A stretch of DNA of 64,000 nt from assembly GCA_009823505.1 (NCBI GenBank), contig VZQC01006589.1, forward strand, positions 5,685,440 through 5,749,439, given 5' to 3'. The position numbers and the translations under genes are program-made. Positions within the stretch are counted from its first letter, which is position 1. Every line of letters begins with the position of its first letter. Positions 22,921 to 38,759 of this stretch are shown here, in pieces. The notes beneath the pieces were generated by a model that was given only the letters and a program-made list of their open reading frames with translations, had not been told where the DNA came from and did not search any database. This DNA comes from Rhizomys pruinosus (Eukaryota > Chordata > Mammalia > Rodentia > Spalacidae).

Positions 22921-24093
22921 ATGAAGAGGCATTTGGGACTCACATTGGAATACAGGCAAGGAGAAGCCCACATGCCAGGAATGCGAAGAAGAGACAACAC
23001 AGGAAAGGGGCAGGATAATCCTGCACCAAGCTCTACCAACCCTATGGAAGATTCCTACAGTGGGATCGCCCTGGGAATGGTCCAGGACAAAGATATCAGA
23101 AACACAATAGTGAACATACTTAAAGAACTACAAGATTATAAAGAGCAAATCAAAGAATTAAGAAAAGAGAATGAAGAACTCAAGAAGGACCTAGAGAGAG
23201 AGAATGACAAATTGCAGAAGGAAGTAGAAACACTGAAAAGATCCCATGCTGAAAAAGATAAGGAAACCAACCAGTGAAGCAAAGAGCTACAGGAAGAGAT
23301 TGAGAAGCTACAAAAGGAAGTATAAATACTAAAAAAATTAGAAGAGGAAATGAAAAGGGAAATCAAACACTCATCCAAACAAGAGGAAAGGAATGGAAAA
23401 AGCCTCAGAAGCAGAATGGAGGAAGCAGAACAAAGAATATCAGACCTGGAAGATAACACGGAACAACTAAAAACATCAAGTAAAGATTATGAAAAATTTA
23501 AAAATACACAAAAGTGGAACAACCAGGAACTGTGGGACACTATGAAAAGATCAAACCTCCACATCATAGGAGTAGAGGAAGGAGAAGAATCCCAAGAGAA
23601 TGGTATTGATCAGATCTTCAACAGAATAATAGATGAAAATTTCCCCAAACGAAAAAAGACAAACCAGTACAAATACAAGAAGCACATAGAACTCCAAACA
23701 GACAAGATCAGAAAAGAAACTCTCTATGCCACATCATAGTTAAAATGCTAGACACCCAAAACAAAGACAAAATCCTTAAAGCCACAAGAGAAAAACAACT
23801 ATAAGGGAAAACCTATCAGAATTACAACTGACTTCTCAATGCAAGCTATGAAAGCATGAAGAACCTGGAGTAAAGCATTCCCAGTGATAAAGGACAATAG
23901 ATGTGGACCCAGGTTACTATACCCAGGAAAAATGTCAATTATAGTTGAAGGAGAGAGAAAAACATTCCATGACATAAACGAGATGAAAGAACACATGTCC
24001 AGAAAACCAACCCTTCAGAGAATACTTGAAGCAATTCAAAGGACAGAAGAAAGGAGCAACCATCCCCAGACACCTAGAAAGAGAAATCAATAA
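22921..24093 (+). pseudogene. L1 ORF1 (RNA-binding chaperone), broken by stops
   Basis: One frame runs 390 codons from ATG at 22921 to TAA at 24091-24093, interrupted only by nonsense codons at about 23275, 23323, 23737, 23749 and 23857, with no frameshift seen. Residues about 60-180 are a charged heptad-rich coiled coil (KEQIKELRKENEELKKDLE type). The RNA-recognition part follows (LEDNTEQL, WNNQELWDTMKRSNLHIIGV), then the C-terminal domain (LLYPGKMSIIVEGERKTFHD and TLQRILEAIQ). ORF1 protein forms trimers that coat L1 RNA. Usual rodent length is near 360-370 residues; the excess lies in the coiled coil. Start chosen because 5' UTR-like sequence precedes it and MKR opens the coiled-coil frame. 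Confidence 0.88.
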
Positions 24094-24134
24094 AAGCATA
24101 ACTGCAGAAGTAGAAACCTAAACCCAAACCGCAA

Positions 24135-28008
<3,874 letters not shown>

Positions 28009-28060
28009 TGCCAATTACCTAGTTGTAAGTATTTCCCTTGCTCCACTCTGGGCCCTTGAG

Positions 28061-28640
28061 TGACAGCCCGCATGGGTCTTGTGCTCAATGCCACCGTTGC
28101 TACAAGTTAGCATATGCCAGCTTCCAGTGGCCTGAAAGCTTCTGTAAAGTCTCTGTTCCACTATGTTCATGGACCAATGCTGGCTCTTACAATCTTTCCA
28201 CCACCTCTTTGGCAATGGTTCCTGAGCCATGGGTGGGGGAGGTTTAAAATAGGATTCCTATTCTGCAGTCACTTATTCTCTAAAACTTGGCCATTTGTGG
28301 CCTTCTGTGTACATGACACTCTGTTGTAAAGAAGCTTCATGGGGGAGAATTGAGGGATATACTAGTACTGTCCCTAATCCCTGTTCCTCCCTAGCCCCAC
28401 AAACTCCATTCATCTCTCCTTTCCCTCCTCCTGTCTGATTTCCCTACTCCTTCCCCATTCCAAGTGCACCTGTTTATTATCCCCCCTCCCCCGCAGTAAC
28501 ACCTCTCTCCTACCATTCTGCCTTTCCTGACTTCACTCATCCCCCCCCCCACCTTGACCCCTTCATGTCCTTCCCTCCTCTCCTCCCAACCAGACACTGC
28601 CACTTTCTCCACCCCCCCACCATGGTAACATCTATTCTCT
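28061..28640 (-). mobile_element. L1-associated 3' UTR repeat, antisense
   Basis: Shares GTTCATGGACCAATG, CTGGCTCTTACA, CACTTATTCTCT and TGTAAAGAAGCTTC-type blocks with the repeats at 33.3-34.1 and 54.4-55.1 kb, ending in a pyrimidine-rich run (28380-28620) equivalent to the L1 polypurine tract on the other strand. Confidence 0.55.
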
Positions 28641-28691
28641 ACTATTCCCTTCTTGATGAAACACCAGAATCAACTATATAAAGTGAAAAAG

Positions 28692-28838
28692 GTTGTTTTG
28701 GTCATTGAGACAGGGTCTCCTTTAGCCCCAGCTGGCCTGTAACTCACTCTGTAGACAAGGCTGGACTTGATCACACAGAAATCAGCCTGCCTGTCTTCTG
28801 AGTGTTAGGAAAAAGAAAAGCATTCGTCATCATGCTCA
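28692..28838 (-). mobile_element. B1 SINE
   Basis: Antisense B1: GAGACAGGGTCTCCTTTAGC, CCCAGCTGGCCTGTAACTC, CTGTAGACAAGGCTGG, CAGCCTGCCTGTC. Moderately diverged. Confidence 0.85.
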
Positions 28839-28839
28839 A

Positions 28840-29869
28840 CATTTAAAGTGAAATTTTAAGTTCACATGGAAGAGTGACTATAGAAAATTTTAAGTGTTTA
28901 TATTTAAGAAGCCATGTTTCTTACACAAATTCTAACCCATATTGGCTGTCAGTTGACAAACATCATTTAGTGTCCATGAGCCCCAATCTTAACTTTAGCT
29001 ATTAGTTTCTGACCTCTATGTCTTTTGTAAATATTAGCTGAGGTGACATAATTGCAAAAGCTCTGCAAAGTGTAAATACCAAGCAAACATTTAAGTCACT
29101 CATACCGTCACTAGACTGCAGTTCTTGACTGGAACTTCATGTGCATGAACACTAACTACTGGCCTTGGCTTTCTACACCAAACAAGTGACAAGCTGCAGC
29201 TGTTACAAAAATGGCCACCAGAAGAAAAATGCACTTAATTCCATTTGTTCTTTAGTTATGCTCAACCAGCTGTTCATATCACTCTTGTGGTTCTCACAAC
29301 CCTTTCTTTGAATTACTGGAATATGTCTCGTATATGGTTGATTCCTTTCCAATTCTTTCATTTCCTTGCAATTTATTTTTCAACTGTTTTCACAAATAAT
29401 TATGCAGCAAAATAGAAGTGGGTATTTAACAGTCATGAAGTAATAAAATACAATAATTAGTGATAAATAGGCCTTTTTTTCTCAAGAATTGTACAATCAT
29501 TGCATGTCACTGGCTTACAAACCAGTAATAGTCAGAAAGTTGCACATGACCAGCAAACTTTTTTAAGCATCGTGTTCTATGGAATGCCATATTATTTGAG
29601 GTCAAAGAGGATATGACTTTCAGAGGATATGAGGAAGAATATAATCTGAAAACATAATTTTAAAGATACATTAGAGGAAAGTTAATGTTTAATTATGTAA
29701 AATAAAGTATACTATTTGAGCCACGAGGACTGCCATAAAGTAAGTTGAGCAATATAACACTTAAGGCATGCTGCTTTGGAGACTAATTTTCTTTAAAGAG
29801 CCTATTTTTCTTTTCATTCTTTTTAATTTTTAAAATAATTATTCATGCAAATACATTCTAGCTTTAAAA
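28840..29869. other. Single-copy DNA
   Basis: Nothing recognised on either strand. Confidence 0.5.
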
Positions 29870-29889
29870 TATTCAATATGTACTTCCTA

Positions 29890-30410
29890 TTACATTCTTT
29901 ATTTTATTTTATTTTATTATTGATGCTTTGTGTATTTCATACATCATTTTCCAATTCAGTTCAGGCATATTTCCCCTTCCCTTTCCCCCACCACACCCCA
30001 TCCCGCCCCGTCCCAGATCATGCATTCTGCCATAACTGTCCTGCATCTTTCTCTCAGTTATTATTTTTCATTTTTTAGCAATAAGTGATAATTTATGAGT
30101 ACAAGCATCCTTCATGTAAAACCAATTTGCAAGCAGTTGTGCCCAAACCCACACAGCCCCTTGGTCCCACCATCCAGCAGGGGGGGCCTGTATGTTCAAT
30201 CAAGTTGATCAAATGAGTGTCCAGGCTATATTGCTGTAGTTTCATCATTCACCCCAATCGCAGCCCTTACATTCTACCATGCCCCCTCTTCCGCAGATTG
30301 TTCCCTAGGCTTAGAAAAGGGGCACAGGTAGATGAGAAGCAAAACAGTCTACTTTCTCTGGAGCTGTTGTCTTGGACTCTGGTCAATTCTGGCTGTTTCC
30401 TTTCTTTCTT
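29890..30410 (-). mobile_element. L1 3' end, antisense
   Basis: 29895-30075 is the reverse complement of an L1 tail: TTTTATTTTATT poly(A) remnant, TTTGTGTATTTCATACATC, pyrimidine run, AGATCATGCATTCTGCC, CCTGCATCTTTCTCTCAG. The part beyond 30080 is assigned by continuity only. Confidence 0.65.
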
Positions 30411-30419
30411 TTAAACTGT

Positions 30420-31200
30420 TGAAATTAGAACGGAATCAAGTGCAATCATAACAGAAGACAAAATGCGAACTTTTTACTAATATAAATAATATTTTGTTAA
30501 ATATCTGTGAAGTATTAATTTTATTCACTGTAGTACAAATGTGGAATAAACTTACATAATTCACATTTTGAATATATTAACAGTTTAAGATTTCAAACAA
30601 GAACTCTAAGAAAAAGTTTAAAGTGAAAAAATTTTATTCTTCAACCTCAATGCAAAAATACTAAAGTAGTAACACAGAAAAATCCCATAATATTCAACTA
30701 ACTGTTGTATTAATCAACTAATGTTTAACTATGACATGAAATGCATGCATGTAATGACATCATCCTCCAGACATGCAAAAATCTGTCCTGATGAGTACGA
30801 TTTTTTAAATGACAGACGGGTAAGTCTTACCAGACTGTTGCCACATTACTTCAAAAGGTTAAGATGACTCTACATGTGATGATGCAGAGGGGAAAGTAGT
30901 GTTTTCTTTAGTTGTATTTTCACTGTTCCATTGTCAGTTTTTGGTTTTTTCTGTGAATATATGATAAAAATCTCCCTTTCTCTCTCTATAGTCCGAACAG
31001 TTACCTACAGTGGATTGTTGGTATTTGTTACAATATTTATTAACTTGATAGTTAGAAATTACTGGCAAAGTAGTACCTCCAATATCCTGGTTCAAATTTA
31101 TCTACAGCAGACACTATGTCTGGGTCTTGGAGATAGGGTCTTCTTAGAGATTCTATGCTTGTTTCAACAGTAGATGATTCCCAGTTATGTAGTAATTGAC
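30420..31200. other. Single-copy AT-rich DNA
   Basis: Nothing recognised; an 80-codon frame at 30931-31173 shows no motif. Confidence 0.5.
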
Positions 31201-31204
31201 ACCC

Positions 31205-31395
31205 TCCTTCTCTACTTTTCTTGTTGTGACAGAATACCTGACAAAAGTAATTTAAGGTAGAATTACTTACTTAGGGTCACAGTTTGAGGCTACAGACCAT
31301 AATGGCGGATAAGTCAAGAGCAGAAGCATGACGTAGCTGGTCGCATTGCATTCACGGGCAGCAAGAAGAGAGACCAGAACTGCTGATCAGCTAAC
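31205..31395 (-). mobile_element. MaLR LTR fragment (THE1/MST-like layout)
   Basis: Antisense order TTGTTGTGACAGAATACCTG, TTACTTAGGGTCACAGTTTG, CATAATGGCGGATAAGTC, AGCTGGTCGCATTGCATTC. Truncated on the right. Confidence 0.6.
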
Positions 31396-31404
31396 ATTTT
31401 CCTT

Positions 31405-31520
31405 TATATTAAATATTTCCATTTTCTTTGAGTATTTTATACAATGTACTTCAAACATACTCACAACCAAATCTTCCCCTCAACTCCTCCCAGATACCAC
31501 CACTTCATTATCCCTCCAAC
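31405..31520 (-). mobile_element. L1-associated 3' sequence fragment
   Basis: ATACAATGTACTTC and CAACTCCTCCCAGATACCAC parallel the start of the repeat at 53.7 kb. Short; moderate support. Confidence 0.4.
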
Positions 31521-31896
31521 ATTATGCTCTCCATTTGTTTTATTTATTTTTTATTATTTTTGAAAATTTACAAACATACATTTATTCAGGAAATAAAATT
31601 ACTAGAGTCCTTATTTGTCAACAATCATTCCACCGTGCAAAATAATCACATGTATTGAAAGTCTATACCAGGTCATGAAGACATTCTTTCCAGGTAACCC
31701 ATATCCACTTCTATTAAATTCTAGCATTTTAATTGTAAGCAAAGTACTTGAACAAGATACATAAAAATTATAAAGGAAGAATAATTTTTATAAGTCAAAC
31801 ATCTAATTCTAAGAAGACTATCACAATGTAATAGTATAATAATGGACAAGGTAATTTAAATAGCACACAATTATTACTATTTTCTCATCTGGAATT
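31521..31896. other. Single-copy DNA
   Basis: Nothing recognised. Confidence 0.5.
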
Positions 31897-31911
31897 TTTA
31901 AACATACTTTT

Positions 31912-32151
31912 TCTTTAAAGTTTTTTTTTTTTTTTATGTGTATGAATGTATTGTCTGCATGCAGGTCTGTGCACCCGTGTCGTGCAATGCCACAGAGGTC
32001 AGAAGAGGGCGTCGGATTCCCCTGGAACTGGAGTTCTCCTGGAATTGGAGTTACAGACGGTTCTCATCCTCCATGTGGGTGCTGGGGTTTGAACCCGGGT
32101 CCTCTGCAAGAGCAGTAGGCGCTCTTAACCTCTAGGCCATCTCTCCAGCCC
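31912..32151 (-). mobile_element. B2 SINE, duplication-type subfamily
   Basis: Complete antisense B2 with CpG-rich GTGTCGTGCAATG body. Perfect 15-bp target duplication TTTAAACATACTTTT at 31897-31911 and 32152-32166. Confidence 0.95.
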
Positions 32152-32382
32152 TTTAAACATACTTTTCAAATAAGATTATTAACTTTTAAAGGCAAAGGGA
32201 GCAGAAAGATGAAACATTGCAAGTTCACATTTTAACTATTTTTAGGTTTTATTTTTTCAAAGGAATTAAACGGTAGATTGTAATTATTTTCCAAGTAAGA
32301 AATGCCAAGTACCTTCTATTCCTAATGAGGTACTAAGAAATACAAACAATACAATTAAGTAGCTTCAAAATGAATTATTCTA

Positions 32383-32624
32383 GGGCTGGAGAGATAGCCT
32401 AGCGGTTAAGAGCACCGACTGCTCTTGCAGAGGACCCCGGTTCGATCCCCATCATCCACATGGCGGCTAAGAACAGTCTGTAACTCCAATTCCAGGAGAA
32501 CTCCAGTTCCAGGGGAATCTGAGACCCTCTTCTGACCTCCGCGGCATTGCACGACGCAGGTACACAAACCTGCATGCAGACAGTACACTTATACACATAC
32601 AAAAATAAATAATTTTTTTAAAAA
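32383..32624 (+). mobile_element. B2 SINE, duplication-type subfamily
   Basis: Complete B2. Target duplication AAAATGAATTAT at 32367-32378 and 32625-32636. Many CpGs remain (CCGCGGCATTGCACGACG), so it is young. Confidence 0.95.
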
Positions 32625-32662
32625 AAAATGAATTATCTTAGTACTTTCAAAGAGGCTTGTAT

Positions 32663-32909
32663 GGGGCTGGAGAGATGGCCTAGCGGTTAGGACCTCCAGC
32701 CACTCTTGCAGAAGAACCGGGTTCGATCCCCAGCACCCACATGGCAGCCGAGAGCCTTCTGAAACTCCGATTCCAGGAGAAGTCCAGTTCCAGGGGAATC
32801 CTTCACCCTCTTCTGACCTCTGCAGCACTGCACTACACAGGGGCACAGACTTACATGCAGACAGTACATTCATACACATACAGAAATAAATAAAAATAAT
32901 AAAAATTAA
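32663..32909 (+). mobile_element. B2 SINE, duplication-type subfamily
   Basis: Complete B2 only 27 bp after the previous one's target repeat. Target duplication AAAGAGGCTTGTAT (32649-32662) and AAAGAGGCTTATAT (32910-32923). Confidence 0.95.
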
Positions 32910-32948
32910 AAAGAGGCTTATATAATTATATATTTTATAAAGAATAAT

Positions 32949-33102
32949 TAGTAGTTCTCAAACCTGACTGTCCACCCAAACCATGTAGACTAATTTTTAA
33001 AAAGAAAGATTTTGACTTAGTTGTTAAGGGAAGGGATCTGTGAATCAATATTTTTTAAGCTCTGCAGGCCGTTCTAACATGCAGCTAGGTTGACAACCAC
33101 TG
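32949..33102. mobile_element. hAT (MER5-like) miniature transposon fossil
   Basis: 154 bp with inverted termini: TAGTAGTTCTCAAACCT at the left and AGGTTGACAACCACTG at the right, whose reverse complement is CAGTGGTTGTCAACCT. GTTCTAACATGCAGC lies just inside. Typical of Charlie-group internal deletion products; no 8-bp target duplication remains. Confidence 0.65.
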
Positions 33103-33289
33103 AGTCAACTCATTTTGAAATTTTTAATGAAATAGATGGAAAACTGGTGGTGAAGGTAGTTTATATTCATAATTTACAAATCAAACATCTATCATATACT
33201 TACTGTGTGCTAGTTTATTCACAAACCATTCGTTTGTTTTAGTTTATAACTCATCTATTCCAATTTGTGCTCTCTATATACTACTGGAT

Positions 33290-34130
33290 GTAAAACCATC
33301 TGTTGGAGCACGGTCTACCTTCTAGTGCCCACACTCTCAACAAAAACTGACTCTCCCTCTCCCAGAAGCCATCAACTGTCCATAACACCTCAGTTAGGGG
33401 TACGAGCTCATGAACCCCTTCCTACTCAGTGCTAGAATGTTGACTGGCTTGATCTTGTTCAGGTCTCATACAGGCAACCATAGCTGCTGTAGTTCATGGA
33501 TATGGTTCCTTTCACATCCATAAGACATGACTCTGCTCCGGTCCTCCACAATCTCACACTCTTACAACATTTTGCTGTGTCTTCCATGATAGCCTGGGGA
33601 GGCGGATATCAGATAAAGATGTCCATTTATGGCTGAGTACTCCATAATCACTTATTCTCTGGTCTTTGACCATTGTGAGTCTCTGCATTAACTACCATCC
33701 ACTGGACAAAGAAATTTCTCTGGCAAGATCTGAAAGCCCCAATAATCTATGAATGGAGAGATACAAATTTAAAAGGTGGTTTGATAGAATGTCCATTTAC
33801 CAAAATGATAGTAGTAGCTCTCTCTCTCTCTTTCTCTTTCTCAACCATGGGATCCTGCCCAGATTTGCAGAATCAGGTATATGTTTCCTCTTGTAGAGCA
33901 GGCCTGAGATCCAAACAGAAAGCAGTCGGTTACCCACATAACATTTATGCCATTGCAGCCATGAGCATACTTTGCCAACCTGGTCATTATTGCAGCTCAC
34001 ATGATCCACAATTGGTCATGACAGATTTCCTCCAGCAGCCTCCATAGCACCTTCCAAAACTATGAAAGCTAGCTAGCAGGAAGCTTGCTAGCCAGCACTA
34101 CCCTGATTTTTCCATGTCCTGTGACCAATG
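33290..34130 (-). mobile_element. L1-associated (Lx-type) 3' UTR repeat
   Basis: Blocks CTCTCCCTCTCCCAGAAGCC, AATGTTGACTGGCTTGATCT, CACTTATTCTCTGG, TGAGTCTCTGCATTAAC, CAGCCTCCATAGCACCTTCC, ACTATGAAAGCTAG occur in the same order as in related copies at 16.96 and 54.36 kb. A (CT)n run sits at 33821-33842. Known to me as a common rodent repeat; orientation is inferred from its link to ORF2 ends elsewhere. Confidence 0.6.
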
Positions 34131-34319
34131 TGTGTGGTATCTTCATTCTTGTGTTTTTTTTCTGATCTAAGAAAAAAAGTTGAAAAAATATACTTGAATA
34201 TATTGTTGACTGTAAGCCTGTATACTAAGACAAATTTCTCTATATCTAATTTACATGGTTGCTTGCTCATGATGCTGTTTGAATTCTCCAAATGATCATA
34301 TAATTTTTATCCTTTGTTC

Positions 34320-35150
34320 TGTTAACATGGCATACTGTATTTATGAACTACTATATGTTAAAGTAGCCTTACATCCATTGGATGACCCTCTATTCTTAGT
34401 TATGTTGTCTGATCCTTCAAGAAAATTGTCAAGGTTGGGTTTCTTATGTTTTGTTTAATATTGTTACTTCCATATCCATTAGGAATGGTAGCTATAATTT
34501 TCTTTTTGTTGAACATTCTGGACTGGTTTAATATCAAAGTAATGATGGCTTCATGAGAGGATCTTTAAAGCGTTCCTTCATCTTTGTTTGCTTAAGTTTG
34601 AAAAGGATTAGTACTGTTCTTCAATGGTTTGAAGAAGTCACCAATAAAGCCATCTGTTCTTGAGGTTTCTCTGTTTAGAGATTTTTGATTTCTGATTCAT
34701 CTAATCTGCTCATATTTTTGTTTCTTCATAATTCTATCTTGGTATTTGTGTACTTCTAGGAAGCTATTCATTTGTTCCACATTTTTCAATTTGTCATGGT
34801 ACAGTTCTTCATGGGAGCCTTTGAAGATGCTTTGTATTTCTGTGACATCTGTTAATCCATTATAATACCTTCTCTTTCATTTTGAGTTTATTCATTTGAT
34901 ATCTATTTTTCCTTGATTAGTCTGTCTGAAGGTCTTTGTTTTGGTTAATCTTAAGAAAAATCTTAAATATTTTAAAATTTTTGTAACCTATTTTTTGTTT
35001 CTTGTCTAGTCTTTGTTATTGCTTTTCTTGTGCTAACTTTGTACTTGTTTGATTACTTTTCTAGCTCCCATTGAGTTGGACTGATATCTTTTCTATTTTT
35101 CTTTTTCTTTCTTCTTTTGTTTCTGGTGATCCATTTTCTCTAAGTAGGGT
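34320..35150 (-). pseudogene. Ancient L1M ORF2, RT and linker region
   Basis: Antisense text follows the mammalian-wide L1M ORF2 pattern: GTAGCCTTACATCCATTGG, AATGATGGCTTCATGAGAGG, AAGTTTGAAAAGGATTAGTA, AATAAAGCCATCTGTTCTTG, TTTGTATTTCTGTGACATC, TTGATTAGTCTGTCTGAAGG. Far more diverged than the rodent L1 copies. Confidence 0.75.
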
Positions 35151-36070
35151 TTACCTGTTAGTTTTTTTATATCATAAAATCATATTTTATTATTTGAATT
35201 ATATTAAATATATAAAATGGGCACATTTATAGACATAATGAAAGTAGACAGGTCATTACCCGACCTTTCAAAGAATTCGGGGGATTATTAGTAGCTAAAT
35301 GCTATGGGGTTTCTTTTAGGGGGTAAGGGAAATGTTCTAAGTTGATCGAAGTAATGAATGTTTACTTTTCTTAGAATAATAATATACATTAAATAATTTT
35401 ACTATTCTCATTTTTCTTAATTTTGTGTTTTTTTCACTATGTGTTCTTCTCTTAGAACTGCTTTTGCTGCATACTATATCATTAGATAATTTGGGTTTCC
35501 ATTTGTATTGCCTCAATAATTATACAGTTTTCAGGATCCATCTATAACTACGGATATCTGAAAAAAATCATATGGAAACTACTACTTTATAAAGTAAAAA
35601 TATAATTTTTAAAATCTAAATAAAATAAAAAGAGCTTGGAACAGAAGTATCCTTTCTTCATGGGTAGACGATGGTGCTCCTGAAACTGGCAAATAGGAGT
35701 GAATATAATCACAACACATTGTTGTATGTATGAAACTGTCAAATATAAGTAATAAAATATTTTTACAATTCTTTGATATTTTATTTCAGTCAGCATGTGT
35801 TTTATGGTGCACTATTTAAATTTCAAATTATTGTAAATGTACCTATTCTATTAAGTTCTAGTTTCATTATTATCCTCAAAACTGCTATATTAGCTTTCTC
35901 AAATTACTTAAGACTTTTTGTAAGGCCGAACATGTGATATATCCTGGAAAATGTTCCATATGAACTTCAGAAAAATGGATATCTTGATATTACTGGATAG
36001 AATGTGTTACACCTGCCTCAATATTTTTTGTCCCAAGTGTAGTTCAGCTCCAGTGTTCCCATGTTGATTT
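35151..36070. other. Mostly single-copy DNA
   Basis: 35285-35360 faintly resembles the 3' end of an old mammalian L1 (TATGGGGTTTCTTTTAGGGG, GGAAATGTTCTAAG); nothing else recognised. Confidence 0.4.
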
Positions 36071-36074
36071 GTTG

Positions 36075-36290
36075 GGGCTGGAGAGATATTGCTCAGCAGT
36101 TAAGAGCACTGGCTGTTCTTGCAGAAGACCCAGTTTCAAATCCCAGCTCCCACATGGTGGCTGAAAACCACCCGTTATTCCACTACCAGGGGATATTAAG
36201 CCCTCTTCTCTCCTCTGTGGGCACTGCACAACATGGGCACACTTGCAGGCATAACATCCATACACATAAAATTAAAATAAATTCTAAGAA
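36075..36290 (+). mobile_element. B2 SINE, older form
   Basis: GGGGCTGGAGAGATATTGCTC head, ACCAGGGGATATTAAGCCC body without duplication, ACATCCATACACATAAAAT tail. Confidence 0.88.
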
Positions 36291-36547
36291 GAAAAATATC
36301 TACCATCTGCAAAATATTTCTCAAGTTCCTCCCCAGAAAAGTGCTACAGAAGGTGAGCCTGGCCAGATCTCACTGCCTCATTTGGAATGGTTTTCTTTAT
36401 TTGCTCCTGCTCTATCTCAGAGTACCATCAACAAGAAGATGCTATGTACTTGACACCACCAGGAGTAGGCTGGGGAAGAGTGAGTTTCTAATAGAATTTT
36501 CTCCACTGTCCCACACTCTAAAAAAAATTTCGTAGTGATAGATAAAG

Positions 36548-36603
36548 AGAAGAAGAAGAAGAAGAAGAAGAAGAAGAAGAAGAAGAAGAAGAAGAAGAAG
36601 AAG
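36548..36603. repeat. (GAA)n polypurine microsatellite
   Basis: About 18 perfect GAA units. Confidence 0.97.
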
Positions 36604-37039
36604 ATATCTACTACTAAAGTGGTATTATGAGGTTCTCTCCCATAGAGGACTATTTCTTCCTTTATATGTGTTAGTATTTGTTTAATTAACTTAGATGCCC
36701 CAGTGTTGAATACATGTTTTGTTTTGATCGGTACTATAGGCTGTGATAGAGTTTTATGATGATTTTAATACAGATAAGTTATCAATTTAATTTAATCAGA
36801 ATCCACAAACATTTCCTTCATCAGTCCTCTTTTGTACCTTATCTAAATAGTGCTTCCCTAACAACTCCATGAAATTCCTAATAAATCTTGTGTTCTGTCT
36901 CTCAGATTTAGGCCTTCTCTTCACCTAGAAATGATGTGGATTTTTTTTTCAATCATGATGTTCATTTTTTTTCAGTCATGATGTTCTTTGTTGATAAGAC
37001 TGTGCATACATTTTTCTGTCATTTTTCATATACATTTTT
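36604..37039. other. AT-rich single-copy DNA
   Basis: Nothing certain; a repeated TCA(A/G)TCATGATGTTC motif occurs at 36951 and 36975. Confidence 0.45.
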
Positions 37040-37491
37040 TTACTAATCCACTCAAATATTGTAGCTTTGGTGAATTTTTCCAAGTTAAAGTTCATTGATT
37101 CTTTTATATTACTTAATTTTTTTATTGCTTTCCATCTTTTTTATTTTTTTATTTTATATTATTCCAAAATATGCATATAAACACTCCATGCATAAGTCAA
37201 AATTACAAATTCTGAAAATAAACTGTAGGTCAATTCCTAAACACATTTAGAGATTCGTATTTTAACAGTAAAGTTGCATGCAGATATAAAGATGTGTAAC
37301 TTTACATTCTTTTTTTGTAGACTATGACTACATATCTTCCATCCATACATGGTAATTACAATGTGTGAATATAAGTGGTAGGACAATTCTAGTGCCCATT
37401 TAGAGATTCACATTGGAATAGCACAGTTGCTTTCAGATACAATGAAACATAATAAAGTTGCTCAGTTTACCTGCCAACTGGGGATTTGGTG
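37040..37491 (-). mobile_element. L1 3' UTR, antisense
   Basis: CCAAAATATGCATATAAAC, CTGAAAATAAACTGTAGGTC, AGAGATTCGTATTTTAACAG parallel the antisense 3' UTR at 1200-1370. Directly continues into the ORF2 end at its right. Confidence 0.75.
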
Positions 37492-37734
37492 TTAGCATCC
37501 ACAAATGAGGGAAACCATTTGCTTTGTTTTTTTCTGGGACTGTGTTGCTTCACTTAGCATAATTGCTTCATGTTCCATCCCAGCAAAGTTCATGATGTCA
37601 TCTTTCTTTACTGCTGCGTAGAACTCCATTGTGTAGATGTACCACACTTTCGTTATCCAATCATCATTTATATTACTTTCATCATGAGATGTTTTACAAC
37701 CATGATTTTTAAAAGCAAATTGTGTTCTGAACAT
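37492..37734 (-). pseudogene. L1 ORF2 C-terminus
   Basis: The minus strand reads the conserved tail: DDWITKVWYIYTMEFYAAVK, DDIMNFAG, ATQSQKKTKQ and MVSLICGC with the natural stop at 37492. The reading frame ends upstream near 37700, where the element is 5' truncated. Confidence 0.88.
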
Positions 37735-37754
37735 TAGGATAATTTCTGAATAAG

Positions 37755-37756
37755 AG

Positions 37757-37814
<58 letters not shown>
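37755..37814. repeat. (GA)n microsatellite
   Basis: About 28 AG units. Confidence 0.97.
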
Positions 37815-37817
<3 letters not shown>

Positions 37818-38140
37818 CATAGGTATTGTTTTGGACATTTTGCAGCTACTTCACGGCTTTCCCTCTCTACTTTATTTATATGTCCTGGGTTTTTTTTTTT
37901 TTTTGGATAGTTTATTGAAGATTACAAACATTTCCAAAAAATACTGTTTTCATATTTATAGATAAATAATACAACAAAGAATCACTTGTACTAGAATAAT
38001 ATTCTAAGTGCTAAAATTGTGGTATTTTAATTTGTATGTTTTTTGATAATCACATTAAATAACAATGGGGGCATGAAATCAGTATCATAATTTGGGGATG
38101 TTATTTAACTTAAAATATATTTTTAATAACAGCAACATCA

Positions 38141-38296
38141 GCCGAGCGTGGTGGCGCATACCTTTAATCCTAGCACTTGGGAGGCAGAGGCAGGCAGATC
38201 TTTGTGAGTTCAAGGCCAGCCTGGTCTACAGAGTGAGTTCCAGGACAGCTGGGGCTTCAAGGAGACCCTGTCTCGAAAAGACCAAAAAAAATAAAA
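38141..38296 (+). mobile_element. B1 SINE, well preserved
   Basis: Complete B1 from GCCGAGCGTGGTGGCGC to CCCTGTCTCGAAAAGACC and an A-rich tail. Perfect 16-bp target duplication AATAACAGCAACATCA at 38125-38140 and 38297-38312. Confidence 0.96.
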
Positions 38297-38571
38297 AATA
38301 ACAGCAACATCAGAACATAAGTTCCACATTTCTTTGAGACAAAGATATTAATATGAGTATGACTGTTACTATTATTGTTGGAATATTTTTTATACAATTG
38401 TGCTAAATTTTAGTTCAGCAGTAGTGAAAATAAAATCTAATTTTCTATTCAATTTTGTGATGTATATTCTTCAGTTTTTGCAGCAGTGGTCTCTTGGAAC
38501 AAGATGAATCATTCCAGTCAGGGCCAGAAGCCAGGCATACCTGACAATATCAGACAAAAAGAAGCAGTCAC

Positions 38572-38750
38572 AGGACATGGTGGTGCACACCTGTAGTCTC
38601 AGGCTTGGGAGGTAGAGGCAGGAGGATCTCTGAGTTTCAGGCCAGCCTGATCTACATAGTGAGTTCTAGGACAGCTGGGGCTACAGAGTGATCCTGACTC
38701 AAAAAGATCAAAAACAAAACAAAATAAATCAAAACAAAATGACAACAACA
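38572..38750 (+). mobile_element. B1 SINE
   Basis: ACATGGTGGTGCACACCTG to GATCCTGACTCAAAAAGATC plus an A-rich tail; AGCAGTCA before and ACAGTCA after suggest a short target duplication. Confidence 0.9.
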
Positions 38751-38759
38751 AAAAAACAG

